Shown: in pieces, positions 19,364 through 27,294 of the stretch
How the letters are laid out: the number at the start of each line of letters is the position of its first letter
How positions within the stretch are numbered: the stretch's first letter is position 1
Origin: Streptomyces aureocirculatus
Lineage (GTDB): Bacteria > Actinomycetota > Actinomycetes > Streptomycetales > Streptomycetaceae
DNA length: 48,993 bases
Direction: 5' to 3'
NCBI RefSeq assembly: GCF_000720475.1
Contig: NZ_JOAP01000056.1
Location: 1-48,993, forward strand
The notes under the pieces: model-generated
Databases searched by the model: none
What the model was told of the DNA's origin: nothing
What the model saw: the letters and a program-made list of their open reading frames with translations, nothing else
Translations under genes and position numbers: made by a program

Positions 19364-20241
19364 TCGCAGGTGAGCAGGCCCGCGCGCAGTCGTGCCAGGG
19401 TGTGCGAGAGCAGCCGCGACACATGCATCTGCGAGAGGCCGAGGACCCGGCCGATCTCGGCCTGGGTCAGCTCCTGACCGAACCGCATCTCGATGATGCG
19501 GCGCTCCCGCTCGCCGAGCTCCGCCAGGAGCGGGGCGAGGGCGTGCAACTGCTCGACGATCTCCAGGGCGGGGTCGGGCGCGCCCATGACATCGGCGACC
19601 GAGCGGCCGCCGCTCCGGGTGTCGCCGTCCTCGCCCGGATCGTTCGGGGCGTCCAGGGACCCGGCGGCGTATCCGTTGGCGGCCACGATCGCCTCCAGGG
19701 CCTGCTCCTGCGGCACTCCCAGGTCGGCGGCGAGCTCCTTGACCGTCGGCTCACGGCCGAGGACGCAGGAGAGCCGCTCCTGGGACCTGGACAGCTCGGA
19801 CCGCAGCTCCTGGAGTCTGCGCGGCACGTGCACGGCCCAGCTCGTGTCACGGAAGTGGCGCTTGATCTCGCCGAGTATCCAGGGCACGGCGAACGAGGTG
19901 AACTCGAAGCCGCGGCCCACGTCGAACCGGTCGATCGCCTTGATCAGCCCCACCGTCCCGACCTGGACGATGTCCTCCATGTGGCCGCTGCCGCGGTTGC
20001 GGTACCGGCTCGCCACGTAGTGCACCAGGGTGACGTTCATCTCGATCAGGGTGTCGCGCGCGTACGCGTACTCGGGCGTGTCCGGCTCCAGGCTCTGGAG
20101 CCGGTCGAAGAAGAGCTTCGTCAGCTCCCGCGCGTCGCGCGGCGCGACCTGGACCGCCTCCTCGATCCACGGCAGGTCGACGTCGGCCGTACGGGAGCGT
20201 GCGTGCCCCCTGGCGTGGCGCATACCGGTCTTGCTTGGCAC
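19360..20241 (-). CDS. RNA polymerase sigma factor, SigB/SigF family
   Basis: A 293-residue alternative sigma factor of the group found in B. subtilis SigB/SigF and Streptomyces stress and sporulation sigma factors. Region 2 includes LVHYVASRYRNRGSGHMEDIVQVGTVGLIKAIDRFD...FTSFAVPWILGEIKRHFRD (in parts), region 3 VPRRLQELRSELSRSQERLSCVLGREPTVKELAADLGV, and region 4 LGERERRIIEMRFGQELTQAEIGRVLGLSQMHVSRLLSHTL. GTG 20241 is chosen because AGGGAG lies 8-9 nt upstream; ATG 20223 is possible. A PP2C phosphatase gene starts 201 bp away on the opposite strand, suggesting a partner-switching circuit, although no anti-sigma gene is visible here. Confidence 0.85.
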   Translation of the reverse strand: MPSKTGMRHARGHARSRTADVDLPWIEEAVQVAPRDARELTKLFFDRLQSLEPDTPEYAYARDTLIEMNVTLVHYVASRYRNRGSGHMEDIVQVGTVGLIKAIDRFDVGRGFEFTSFAVPWILGEIKRHFRDTSWAVHVPRRLQELRSELSRSQERLSCVLGREPTVKELAADLGVPQEQALEAIVAANGYAAGSLDAPNDPGEDGDTRSGGRSVADVMGAPDPALEIVEQLHALAPLLAELGERERRIIEMRFGQELTQAEIGRVLGLSQMHVSRLLSHTLARLRAGLLTCD

Positions 20242-20442
20242 AGCCCTAACTCCCTCAGCCGGTTCGTGCGGTCTGGCGTCTGGTTCCGCGATCGGCGGCG
20301 CCGCACACGGGGACCTTGCGCACGAACCGCCGGGACCATGGCCCCTCGGCCGGGAGGCCAGAGGACCCGCGCACGCACCGGGGCCGAGCACGGGCGGGAT
20401 CCGGAGCCCGGTGTGAGACTGCTCCCGAGGCGGTGATCACAG

Positions 20443-21642
20443 ATGGTGAGCCAACCGAGGGCGTCCGGGCCGGGGGAGCAACTGCTCGAAGAGCTCCTCG
20501 CCGCGGCGCACGCGGCGACCCCGGCGGAGCTGCCCGCCCTGGTGCAGCGGTTCGCCGACGTCGAGGGCCTGGACCGGATCGACGTGTACCTCGTGGACCT
20601 CCAGCAGCGGTCCCTGGTGCCGCTGGCGCAGGGGCCGCCCGCCCTGAGCGTGTCCGCGTCCGTCGCCGGATCGGCCTATCGGGCGCAGGAGCTGCGCGTG
20701 GAGGAACTGGCCAGGGGCGGCAAGATCACCACGTGGCTGCCGCTGATCGACGGGGCCGAGCGGCTCGGCGTGATCGGCGCCACCGCACCGTTGATCGACG
20801 GGGTGCTGCTGCGGCGCTGCCGCATACTGGCCTCCATCCTGGCCATGGTGATCACCTCGAAGCGGGCGTCGAGCGACAGCTTCGCGCTCCGCACCCGCTC
20901 CCAGCCCATGCAGCTCCCCGCCGAGATGCTCCGGGCCTTCCTGCCGCCCCGTACGGTCGGCAACTCCCAGGTCGTCTCGACCGCCGTACTCGAACCCGCC
21001 TACAACATCGGCGGCGACGTCTTCGACCACTCCCTGACCAGTTCCACCCTGCACGTGGCGATCCTGGACGCCATGGGCCACAACCTCGCGTCGGGCCTGA
21101 CGACGTCCGTGGCCATGGCAGGCTGCCGCAACGCCCGGCGGGCCGAGGCCGAGCTGCCCGAGCTCGTCGACACCATCCAGCACGCGCTCGCGCGGTGGCT
21201 GCCCGAGCAGTTCTGCACGGGCATCCTCGGCCAGCTCGACCTCGCGAGCGGGGTGCTGCGGTGGTGCAACTGCGGGCACCCGCCGCCCCTGCTCATCCGC
21301 GACCACCGAGTGCTCGGCGGCGCGCTCGAACGCCCGCCGCAGCCGCCCCTCGGCACGCCCGCCCTGCTGGCCGACGTCCCGTGGGTGGTCCACGAGGAGC
21401 CCCTCGAACCCGGCGACCGGGTGCTGATGTACACGGACGGCGTGACGGAGCTGCGCACCGGCGGCGGCGCCCAGTTCGGTCTGGAGCGGTTCACCGACAG
21501 CATCATCCGGGCGACGGCCGCGGGTGAGTCGGCCCCGGAGGCGCTGCGCCAGCTCATCCACTCCATCCTCGACCGGCAGGGGAACCAACTGCGCGACGAC
21601 GCGACGCTGTTGCTCCTTGAGTGGTGCCCGACGGGCAGGTGA
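20443..21642 (+). CDS. SpoIIE-family PP2C serine/threonine phosphatase
   Basis: A 399-residue protein. Residues ~1-150 resemble a degenerate GAF sensor (IDVYLVDLQQRSLVPL, TTWLPLIDGAERLGVI). Residues ~165-395 form the SpoIIE/PP2C domain: EPAYNIGGDVFDHS and ILDAMGHNLASG carry the metal-binding aspartates, followed by CNCGHPPPLL, MYTDGVTELR and LRDDATLLLLEW. The DG pair is DAMGHN instead of the usual D-x-SGHG/D-x-MGHG form. Such enzymes dephosphorylate anti-sigma-factor antagonists. It is divergent from the sigma factor gene, and a HAD phosphatase starts 25 bp downstream. Confidence 0.88.
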   Translation: MVSQPRASGPGEQLLEELLAAAHAATPAELPALVQRFADVEGLDRIDVYLVDLQQRSLVPLAQGPPALSVSASVAGSAYRAQELRVEELARGGKITTWLPLIDGAERLGVIGATAPLIDGVLLRRCRILASILAMVITSKRASSDSFALRTRSQPMQLPAEMLRAFLPPRTVGNSQVVSTAVLEPAYNIGGDVFDHSLTSSTLHVAILDAMGHNLASGLTTSVAMAGCRNARRAEAELPELVDTIQHALARWLPEQFCTGILGQLDLASGVLRWCNCGHPPPLLIRDHRVLGGALERPPQPPLGTPALLADVPWVVHEEPLEPGDRVLMYTDGVTELRTGGGAQFGLERFTDSIIRATAAGESAPEALRQLIHSILDRQGNQLRDDATLLLLEWCPTGR

Positions 21643-21667
21643 CGGGCGGGTTCCTTAGGCTGGCCGC

Positions 21668-22168
21668 GTGACGTACGACAAAAGCTGGGGCGAGCGGCCC
21701 CTCGCCGTGTTCGACCTCGACAACACGCTCGCGGACACCGCGCACCGCCAGCGCCATCTGCGGCGCAGACCGCGTGACTGGAACGCGTTCTTCGCGGCCG
21801 CCTCCGCCGACCCGCCGCTCGAGCGGGGTGTGCGGCTCGCGCGCGACAGCGCCGATGAGTGCGAGGTCGTCTATCTGACCGGGCGGCCCGAGCGCTGCCG
21901 CGCCGACACCGAGGCCTGGCTGGCCGCGCAGGGCCTGCCAGCCGGGCGGGTCTGGATGCGCGGCGACCAGGACCGGCGCCCCGCCCGCCACACCAAGCTG
22001 GAGATCCTGCGCCGCCTCGCCCGGAACCGGGAGGTCCGGATGCTGGTGGACGACGACGAGTTGGTGTGCGCCGACGCGGAGCGGGCCGGGTTCACGGTGG
22101 TGCGGGCGCGCTGGGGCAGCGCGTCGGCGGAGCTGCGGGACGCGCAGGAGCGGCAGGGGCGTACGTGA
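21668..22168 (+). CDS. HAD-superfamily phosphatase (polynucleotide-kinase-3'-phosphatase-like)
   Basis: A 166-residue protein with all four HAD motifs: FDLDNTLAD (Asp16 nucleophile, Asp18), VYLTGRP, the motif III lysine in HTKLEIL and LVDDDELVC. No large cap domain is present, so it belongs to the compact C0-type group that includes the phosphatase half of polynucleotide kinases (DWNAFF, TGRPERCR and RGDQDRRP also occur there). Its substrate may be nucleic-acid ends, but this is inference. GTG 21668 is preceded by TAGGCT seven nucleotides upstream and no ribosome binding site, hinting at a leaderless transcript. It follows the PP2C gene by 25 bp on the same strand. Confidence 0.82.
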   Translation: MTYDKSWGERPLAVFDLDNTLADTAHRQRHLRRRPRDWNAFFAAASADPPLERGVRLARDSADECEVVYLTGRPERCRADTEAWLAAQGLPAGRVWMRGDQDRRPARHTKLEILRRLARNREVRMLVDDDELVCADAERAGFTVVRARWGSASAELRDAQERQGRT

Positions 22169-22210
22169 GAGGCGCGCGACCGACAGCCGAGCCGTGCGGG
22201 CCGGTCGCGC

Positions 22211-22309
22211 CCCGGGACGCGACCTCGAACGGGGCGGCCCGGGACGCGTCCTCGAACGCGGGGGCCCGGGACGCGTCCTCGAACGCGGGGCCTAGGAGGC
22301 GTCCTCCAG
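22211..22309. repeat. Three 27-bp tandem repeats abutting the dodecin stop
   Basis: Units at 22211-22237, 22238-22264 and 22265-22291 are near identical. Read on the minus strand they contain TTCGAGGACGCGTCC (FEDAS). The adjoining dodecin 3' end (22292-22309) reads CTGGAGGACGCCTCC-TAG (LEDAS-stop), so the array looks like amplified copies of the gene's own last codons, now out of frame. Confidence 0.7.
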
Positions 22310-22507
22310 GCGGAAACCGACCTTCATGCCGACCTGGAAGTGCTGGATCTCCCCGTCCTCGATGTGGCCGCGTACCTGGGTGACCTCGAACCAGTCGAGG
22401 CCGCGCAGGGTCTGTGACGCGCGTTCGATGCCGTTGCGGATGGCCTGGTCGACGCCCTCGTGCGAGGTGCCGACGATCTCGGTGACCCGGTAGGTGTGGT
22501 CGGACAT
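22292..22507 (-). CDS. Dodecin-family flavin-binding protein
   Basis: A 71-residue protein matching the whole length of bacterial dodecins, dodecameric hollow spheres that store or buffer flavin (FMN or riboflavin) and, in some, CoA. Family segments are YRVTEIVGTSHEGVDQAIRN, IERASQTLRGLDWFEV (the Trp stacks on the flavin), VRGHIEDGEIQHFQVGMKVGF and RLED. GAGGAG lies 10 nt before ATG 22507. Longer in-frame extensions run into unrelated sequence. The gene is convergent with the HAD gene, separated by the 27-bp repeats, and divergent from the solute-binding lipoprotein. Confidence 0.92.
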   Translation of the reverse strand: MSDHTYRVTEIVGTSHEGVDQAIRNGIERASQTLRGLDWFEVTQVRGHIEDGEIQHFQVGMKVGFRLEDAS

Positions 22508-22617
22508 GGGCGGGCTTCTCCTCTCCGCGGCAGTGCGGTGCCCTCCACGGTAGTGCCGGGTACGTGTGCGGGCCTCCCGGAGGAATCGTGGGAATCTGTG
22601 GGCACGCGTCCACCTAA

Positions 22618-22636
22618 GTGCCACAGATGTGCCACA
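22618..22636. promoter_or_regulatory. Direct repeats upstream of the solute-binding protein gene
   Basis: GTGCCACA occurs twice with an 11-bp period (22618-22625 and 22629-22636), followed by AAATGTG. An inverted relative, TGTGGGCAC, lies just upstream. A second direct repeat, TTCGAGCTTG (22694-22703 and 22710-22719), lies closer to the gene. This is a plausible regulator site in the 268-bp gap between dodecin and the transporter component. Confidence 0.35.
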
Positions 22637-22775
22637 AATGTGCGCACGCCCCTTGACCGGCGAGTTGGTCCATACCAAAATCCTGCACACCCGTTCGAGC
22701 TTGTGCTCCTTCGAGCTTGAGCTCTTCCCCACGTCGGGCTACCCCCGTGCTGTCCGCAGTCAGAAAGTGACCGAC

Positions 22776-24041
22776 GTGAACCCGCGCCGCCTCCGTATCG
22801 CCCTTTCCCTTACCCTGGCTCTCGCCTCCACCGCCCTGCTGCCCGGCTGCAGCCATCTGCCCGGTGGCGGTGACGACCGCAGCACCGTCACGGTGTGGCT
22901 GATGCGGGGGAGCGCCTCGGACGCCTTCCTGAAGCGGTTCACCGAGGACTTCGAGAAGCAGCACGGCAACCTCGACCTGGAGATCGAGCTCCAGGAGTGG
23001 ACCGGTATCGGCGAGAAGGTCAAGACGGCACTGAAGGACGACGACGGGCCCGACGTCATCGAGGTCGGCAACACCCAGGTCGCCCAGTACGTCGACCAGG
23101 GCGGCCTGGAGGACCTCACCCTGGAGTCCGCCCGCGACCTCGGCATGGAGGACTGGCTGCCGGGCCTCGCCGAGCCGGGCCGCTACGACGGGGGCCAGTA
23201 CGGCATCCCCTGGTACGCGGCGAACCGTGTCGTGATCTACAACAAGGACCTGTTCGCGCAGGCCGGGATCAAGCAGCCCCCCAAGACGCGGCAGCAGTGG
23301 CTCGCGGACACCGAGCGGCTCAACTCCGGCTCCACCCAGGGGATCTACCTCGCGGGCCAGGACTGGTACACCCTCGCCGGCTTCATCTGGGACGAGGGCG
23401 GCGACCTCGCCAAGGAGAGCTCCGGCAACTGGCAGGGCGCCCTGGACACGCCCGCCGCGCTGCGCGGCATGGACTTCTACCGGCAGTTGCAGGCACTCGG
23501 TGAAGGACCGCCGAACGCGGACGAGGAACACCCGCCGCAGGCAGGCGTGTTCGCCAAGGGCGACGTCGCGCAGCTCATCGCCGTGCCCGGTGTCGCCCGC
23601 GCCATCGAGGAGAAGAACCCCGAACTGAAGGGCAAGCTCGGCTACTTCCCCGTCCCCGGCAAGACCGCCCGCAAGCCCGGCGCCGTCTTCACCGGCGGCT
23701 CCGACCTGGTCGTGCGGGACGGCACCGGCGAGCGCAAGGGCGCCGTCGAGGTCGTGAAGGCACTCGCGGGCGAGAAGTGGCAGCGGGACCTCGCGCGCAC
23801 CATGGACTACGTGCCGAACAAGACGACGCTGGCCTCCGCCGTCGCCGGGGAGGCCGCCGTCGCCGCGATGGCCACCGGGGCCGCGCAGGGCCGGGCCACG
23901 CCCAACTCGCCCCAGTGGGCGGCCGTGGAGGCCGACAACCCGATCAAGAAGTACATGTCCAAGGTGCTCGGCGGCGCCGACGCGCCCGCCGCGGCCAGGG
24001 CGGCGTCCGCCCGGCTCACCGAGGAACTGGACGCCTCCTGA
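22776..24041 (+). CDS. Extracellular solute-binding lipoprotein (ABC sugar-type, family 1)
   Basis: A 421-residue lipoprotein. The signal peptide NPRRLRIALSLTLALASTALL ends in the lipobox LPGC (Cys25). The mature part is a family 1 extracellular solute-binding protein (COG1653): TVTVWLMRGSASDAF, GPDVIEVGNTQVAQYVDQGGLEDL, YGIPWYAANRVVIYNKDLF, FTGGSDLVV and YVPNKTTL are typical of sugar-binding proteins. GTG 22776 is preferred (AGAAAG 8 nt upstream); GTG 22767 would add three residues. No ABC permease or ATPase gene is next to it, so it must use a transporter encoded elsewhere or have lost its partners. It converges with egtD across a strong hairpin. Confidence 0.88.
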   Translation: MNPRRLRIALSLTLALASTALLPGCSHLPGGGDDRSTVTVWLMRGSASDAFLKRFTEDFEKQHGNLDLEIELQEWTGIGEKVKTALKDDDGPDVIEVGNTQVAQYVDQGGLEDLTLESARDLGMEDWLPGLAEPGRYDGGQYGIPWYAANRVVIYNKDLFAQAGIKQPPKTRQQWLADTERLNSGSTQGIYLAGQDWYTLAGFIWDEGGDLAKESSGNWQGALDTPAALRGMDFYRQLQALGEGPPNADEEHPPQAGVFAKGDVAQLIAVPGVARAIEEKNPELKGKLGYFPVPGKTARKPGAVFTGGSDLVVRDGTGERKGAVEVVKALAGEKWQRDLARTMDYVPNKTTLASAVAGEAAVAAMATGAAQGRATPNSPQWAAVEADNPIKKYMSKVLGGADAPAAARAASARLTEELDAS

Positions 24042-24047
24042 CCGCGA

Positions 24048-24088
24048 CGCCGGGGGTCGGGGCGCGTGGTGTGCCCCACCCCCCGGCG
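24048..24088. terminator. Bidirectional terminator between the lipoprotein gene and egtD
   Basis: A 16-bp stem (24048-24063 with 24073-24088), paired except for a two-base internal mismatch, closes a 9-nt loop between convergent genes. No T-tract is present on either side. Confidence 0.65.
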
Positions 24089-24122
24089 CACGGTCAGAAG
24101 GCGACCCGCTCCGGTCGGCCGC

Positions 24123-25136
24123 TCAGGACGGTGTGCTCAACGACAGCGCGAAGCGGTTCCGCTCGTCCGTCCACCAGTGGGTCAGCGAAAGACCGGCATC
24201 GGCCAGCTCGGCGCGTACGCCCTCCGCACGGAACTTCGCGGAGATCTCCGTACGCATCTCCTCGCCCCGCTCGAAGTGCACCGCGAGGTCGAGCGCGGGA
24301 ATCTTCACGGTCTGGTCCACGCCCGAGCGCAGCCGCATCTCCATCCACTCGCGGGCGGAGTCCCAGACCGCGACGTGCGTGAACGCGTCCGGATCGAAGT
24401 CCGCGCCCAGCTCGCGGTTGATGACGTGCAGGACGTTCTTGTTGAACGCGGCCGTCACCCCCGTCGCGTCGTCGTACGCCGACACGAGCACCGACTCGTC
24501 CTTGACCAGGTCCGTGCCGAGGAGCAGCGCGTCACCTGGGGACAGCAGGCCGCGTACGGAGCCGAGGAACGCGGCGCGCTCGGCGGGCAGGAGATTGCCG
24601 ATGGTGCCGCCGAGGAACGCGACCAGACGCGGCCCCGGCGTGCCGGGCAGCGCGAGACCGCGGGTGAAGTCCGCGACGAGCGCGTGCACGTTCAGGGCGG
24701 GGCGCTCGGCGAGCAGGGTGTTCGCCGCGCCGGTGAGCGCGGACTCGCTGACGTCGACGGGCACATAGGTGTGCAGGGCGGGCAGCGCGTCGATCAGGTG
24801 CCGGGTCTTCTCGGAGGAGCCCGAACCGAGCTCGACGAGGGTGCGCGCGCCCGTCACCTCGGCGATCTCGGCGGCGCGGGCCACCAGGATCTCCCGTTCG
24901 GCACGCGTCGGGTAGTACTCGGGCAGGGTGGTGATCTCCTCGAACAGGACGCTGCCGCGCGCGTCGTAGAACCACTTCGGCGGCAGCGACTTCACCGTCG
25001 GGGCCGGGCCGGGGCGGGCGGAGTCCTGGGCGGGGTCGTGGGCGGCGGATCGGGTGAGGCCGTGCAGGACGTCGGCGCGCAGCGCGGCGCCGGTGGCGTC
25101 CTCGGGCAGGGTGCGGGTCAGCAGGAACGGGCTCAC
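24123..25136 (-). CDS. egtD: L-histidine N(alpha)-methyltransferase EgtD
   Basis: A 337-residue SAM-dependent enzyme that trimethylates histidine to hercynine, the first committed step of ergothioneine synthesis. Family features are KSLPPKWFYDARGSVLFEEITTLPEYYPTRAE (in parts), the SAM loop LVELGSGSSEKTRHL, YVPVDVSESAL, FLGGTIGNLLPAE, and the histidine-binding region AAFNKNVLHVINRELGADF. The start GTG 25136 overlaps the egtC stop by 4 nt (GTGA). It is the last gene of the cluster. Confidence 0.95.
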   Translation of the reverse strand: MSPFLLTRTLPEDATGAALRADVLHGLTRSAAHDPAQDSARPGPAPTVKSLPPKWFYDARGSVLFEEITTLPEYYPTRAEREILVARAAEIAEVTGARTLVELGSGSSEKTRHLIDALPALHTYVPVDVSESALTGAANTLLAERPALNVHALVADFTRGLALPGTPGPRLVAFLGGTIGNLLPAERAAFLGSVRGLLSPGDALLLGTDLVKDESVLVSAYDDATGVTAAFNKNVLHVINRELGADFDPDAFTHVAVWDSAREWMEMRLRSGVDQTVKIPALDLAVHFERGEEMRTEISAKFRAEGVRAELADAGLSLTHWWTDERNRFALSLSTPS

Positions 25137-25888
25137 GCGGTGGGCTCCTTGAGCGGGGTCAGCAGAATGTCGGTGCGCCCTGCGGCGAGCAGGGTGCGGT
25201 CGGGCACCTCGCACCAGCGCGGGTCCTCGTCGTACGGCTCGGAGGCCACGACGGTGCTCCGGCCGGGCTCGGCGCGGTACCAGAGGGTGTCGCCCCAGGC
25301 CGTCGCGGCGATCGTCTCGCCGTCGGTGAGCAGCAGGTTCAGCCGGGAGCCCGGCGCGGCCCCCGCGACCTCGACGGTGACGTCACCGAGCGCCTGCGCC
25401 ATGGCGTCGCCACGCCGCAGCCGCTCCAGGACCAGGGCCCACACCAGGGCGGAGTCGCAGCGCGCCTCCAGGGACAGCAGGTCGGCGGGCGGCAGCGCGG
25501 TCGCGACCGACGCCAGCGTGCCGGGCCAGCCGGACACCGCGCCGTTGTGGCTGAACAGCCAGGGCCCCGAGCCGAACGGCGCCGCCGCGGCCTCCCCGTC
25601 CGCGCCCGCCTCGGTGGCGTCGCGCACCGCGGCGAGCACCGCCGCCGAGCGCACCACGCGGGCGAGGTCGGCGAACGACTGGTCGGCCCAGATCGGCCCG
25701 GCCCTGCGGTAGCGCGCGGGCACCGGATCGCCGTCCGCGTACCAGCCCACACCGAAGCCGTCCGCGTTGACCGTCCCGTACCGCTGTCTGCGGGGCGCCC
25801 ACGACTGCCGGAAGAGGCTGTGCGCGGGCGTCACGAGCAGCGCGCCAAGGGTCTCGGGCTCGCCGACGAAGGCGAGGTGGCGGCACAT
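25133..25888 (-). CDS. egtC: Gamma-glutamyl-hercynylcysteine sulfoxide hydrolase EgtC
   Basis: A 251-residue class II glutamine-amidotransferase-fold hydrolase. Cys2 in MCRHLAFVG is the N-terminal nucleophile after Met removal. ADGFGVGWY, WLFSHNGAVSGW and ARCDSALVWALV are typical family segments. EgtC removes the glutamyl group from the EgtB product. It is coupled at both ends: its ATG overlaps the egtB stop at 25888 and its stop overlaps the egtD start. Confidence 0.95.
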   Translation of the reverse strand: MCRHLAFVGEPETLGALLVTPAHSLFRQSWAPRRQRYGTVNADGFGVGWYADGDPVPARYRRAGPIWADQSFADLARVVRSAAVLAAVRDATEAGADGEAAAAPFGSGPWLFSHNGAVSGWPGTLASVATALPPADLLSLEARCDSALVWALVLERLRRGDAMAQALGDVTVEVAGAAPGSRLNLLLTDGETIAATAWGDTLWYRAEPGRSTVVASEPYDEDPRWCEVPDRTLLAAGRTDILLTPLKEPTA

Positions 25889-27294
25889 CAGGCGAGTCCC
25901 GCGGCGGTCTCGGCCGCCGTGAGGTCGCGCGCGGTGCGGAAGCCGGAGAATATCTGCCGCCGCACCGGGTGGTCCCAGTTGCGGAACGTGCCGCGGCAGG
26001 CGACGGCGTCCACGGAGAAGGCGCCGCCGCGCAGCACCTTGTAGTCGTCGCCGAAGAAGACTGCCGAGTACTCAGGGTAGGGGAAGGCGACGAAGCCCGG
26101 GTAGGGCAGGAAGTCGCTCGCCGTCCACTCCCACACGTCGCCGATCAACTGCCGGATGCCGAGCGGCGACGCGCCCTGCGGATAACTGCCCGCGGGCGCC
26201 GGACGCAGGTGCCGCTGGCCCAGGTTGGCCCGGTCCGGCGTCGGGTCGGCGTCCCCCCACGGGTAGCGCGTCGAGCGGTCCTCACCGGGGTGGTGGCGGG
26301 CGGCCTTCTCCCACTCGGCCTCCGTGGGCAGCCGCCGCCCGGCCCAGCGCGCGTAGGCGTCCGCCTCGTACCAGCTCACGTGCAGGACCGGTTCGTCGTC
26401 GGGCACCGGCTCGATGTGGCCGAAGCGGCGCCGCAGCCACTGGCCCGCCTCGCGCCGCCAGAACAGCGGCGCCGTCAGTTTGTCGCGGCGTACGGTGTCC
26501 CAGCCGCGCTCGTCCCACCAGCGAGGGTCGTCGTAGCCGCCCGCGTCGATGAAGCGCCGGTAGGCGGCGTTGGTGACCGGTGTGGTGTCGAGGAAGAACG
26601 GCGGCACGACCTGCCGGTGCGCGGGCCGTTCGTTGTCGAGCGCCCACGGCTCCGTCGTCGTGCCCATCCGGAACGGGCCGCCGGGGACAAGGACCTCGGC
26701 GGGGCCGGTGAACGGGGGAGCGGGCTCGGGATCGGGGGCGGTGAGCGCAGGGGAGCCCGCGCGCAACTGGTGCGTGATCAGCATGGTCTCGTCGTGCTGC
26801 TGCTCGTGCTGCGCGATCATCCCGAAGGCGAAGCCCGCGTCGGTGAGCCGCGAGCCGTGGAACGGCGTGCTCCGAAGGACGTCGAGCGCACGGCCGCGCA
26901 CGTCGGCGGCGTAGCGGCGCGCCTCGTCCGGCGCGAGCAGGGGCAGCGAGGGGCGGGCGGCCCGAGGGTGCTCGAAGGCGTCGTACAGCGAGTCGATCTC
27001 GGGCCGCAGCGCGTCACGGCCGCCGACGGCGCGCAGCAGCCACTGCTCCTCCTGGTTGCCGATGTGCGCGAGGTCCCACACCAGCGGGGACATCAACGGT
27101 GAGTGCTGTGCGGTCAGTTCGGGGTCCTCGACGCAGGACGTGAGCAGCGCGGTGCGCTCCCGCGCGGCGAGCAGCGCGGTGTGCGCGCGCTCGCGCAGCG
27201 CCTCGGGATCGGCCGGGGCGTCGTGGGGGGTGGTCGAAACGTCGTGGGGGGCGGTCGAAACGTCGTCCTGGATTCCGGTCCTGTCACCGGTCAT
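25888..27294 (-). CDS. egtB: Ergothioneine biosynthesis sulfoxide synthase EgtB
   Basis: A 468-residue iron enzyme joining hercynine and gamma-glutamylcysteine with oxygen. The N-terminal DinB-like domain gives the three-histidine iron site: one His in DLAHIGNQEE and two in AQHEQQHDE. The C-terminal formylglycine-generating-enzyme-like domain has VLVPGGPFRMG, TTPVTNAAYRRFIDAGGY, RLPTEAEWEKAAR, YPWGD, GDVWEWTASDF and GFRTARDL. AAGGA lies 9 nt before ATG 27294, within egtA, which it overlaps by 11 nt. The N-terminus has a duplicated heptapeptide, DVSTAPH-DVSTTPH, from a 21-bp tandem repeat (27220-27261) that lies outside the conserved fold. Confidence 0.95.
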   Translation of the reverse strand: MTGDRTGIQDDVSTAPHDVSTTPHDAPADPEALRERAHTALLAARERTALLTSCVEDPELTAQHSPLMSPLVWDLAHIGNQEEQWLLRAVGGRDALRPEIDSLYDAFEHPRAARPSLPLLAPDEARRYAADVRGRALDVLRSTPFHGSRLTDAGFAFGMIAQHEQQHDETMLITHQLRAGSPALTAPDPEPAPPFTGPAEVLVPGGPFRMGTTTEPWALDNERPAHRQVVPPFFLDTTPVTNAAYRRFIDAGGYDDPRWWDERGWDTVRRDKLTAPLFWRREAGQWLRRRFGHIEPVPDDEPVLHVSWYEADAYARWAGRRLPTEAEWEKAARHHPGEDRSTRYPWGDADPTPDRANLGQRHLRPAPAGSYPQGASPLGIRQLIGDVWEWTASDFLPYPGFVAFPYPEYSAVFFGDDYKVLRGGAFSVDAVACRGTFRNWDHPVRRQIFSGFRTARDLTAAETAAGLA

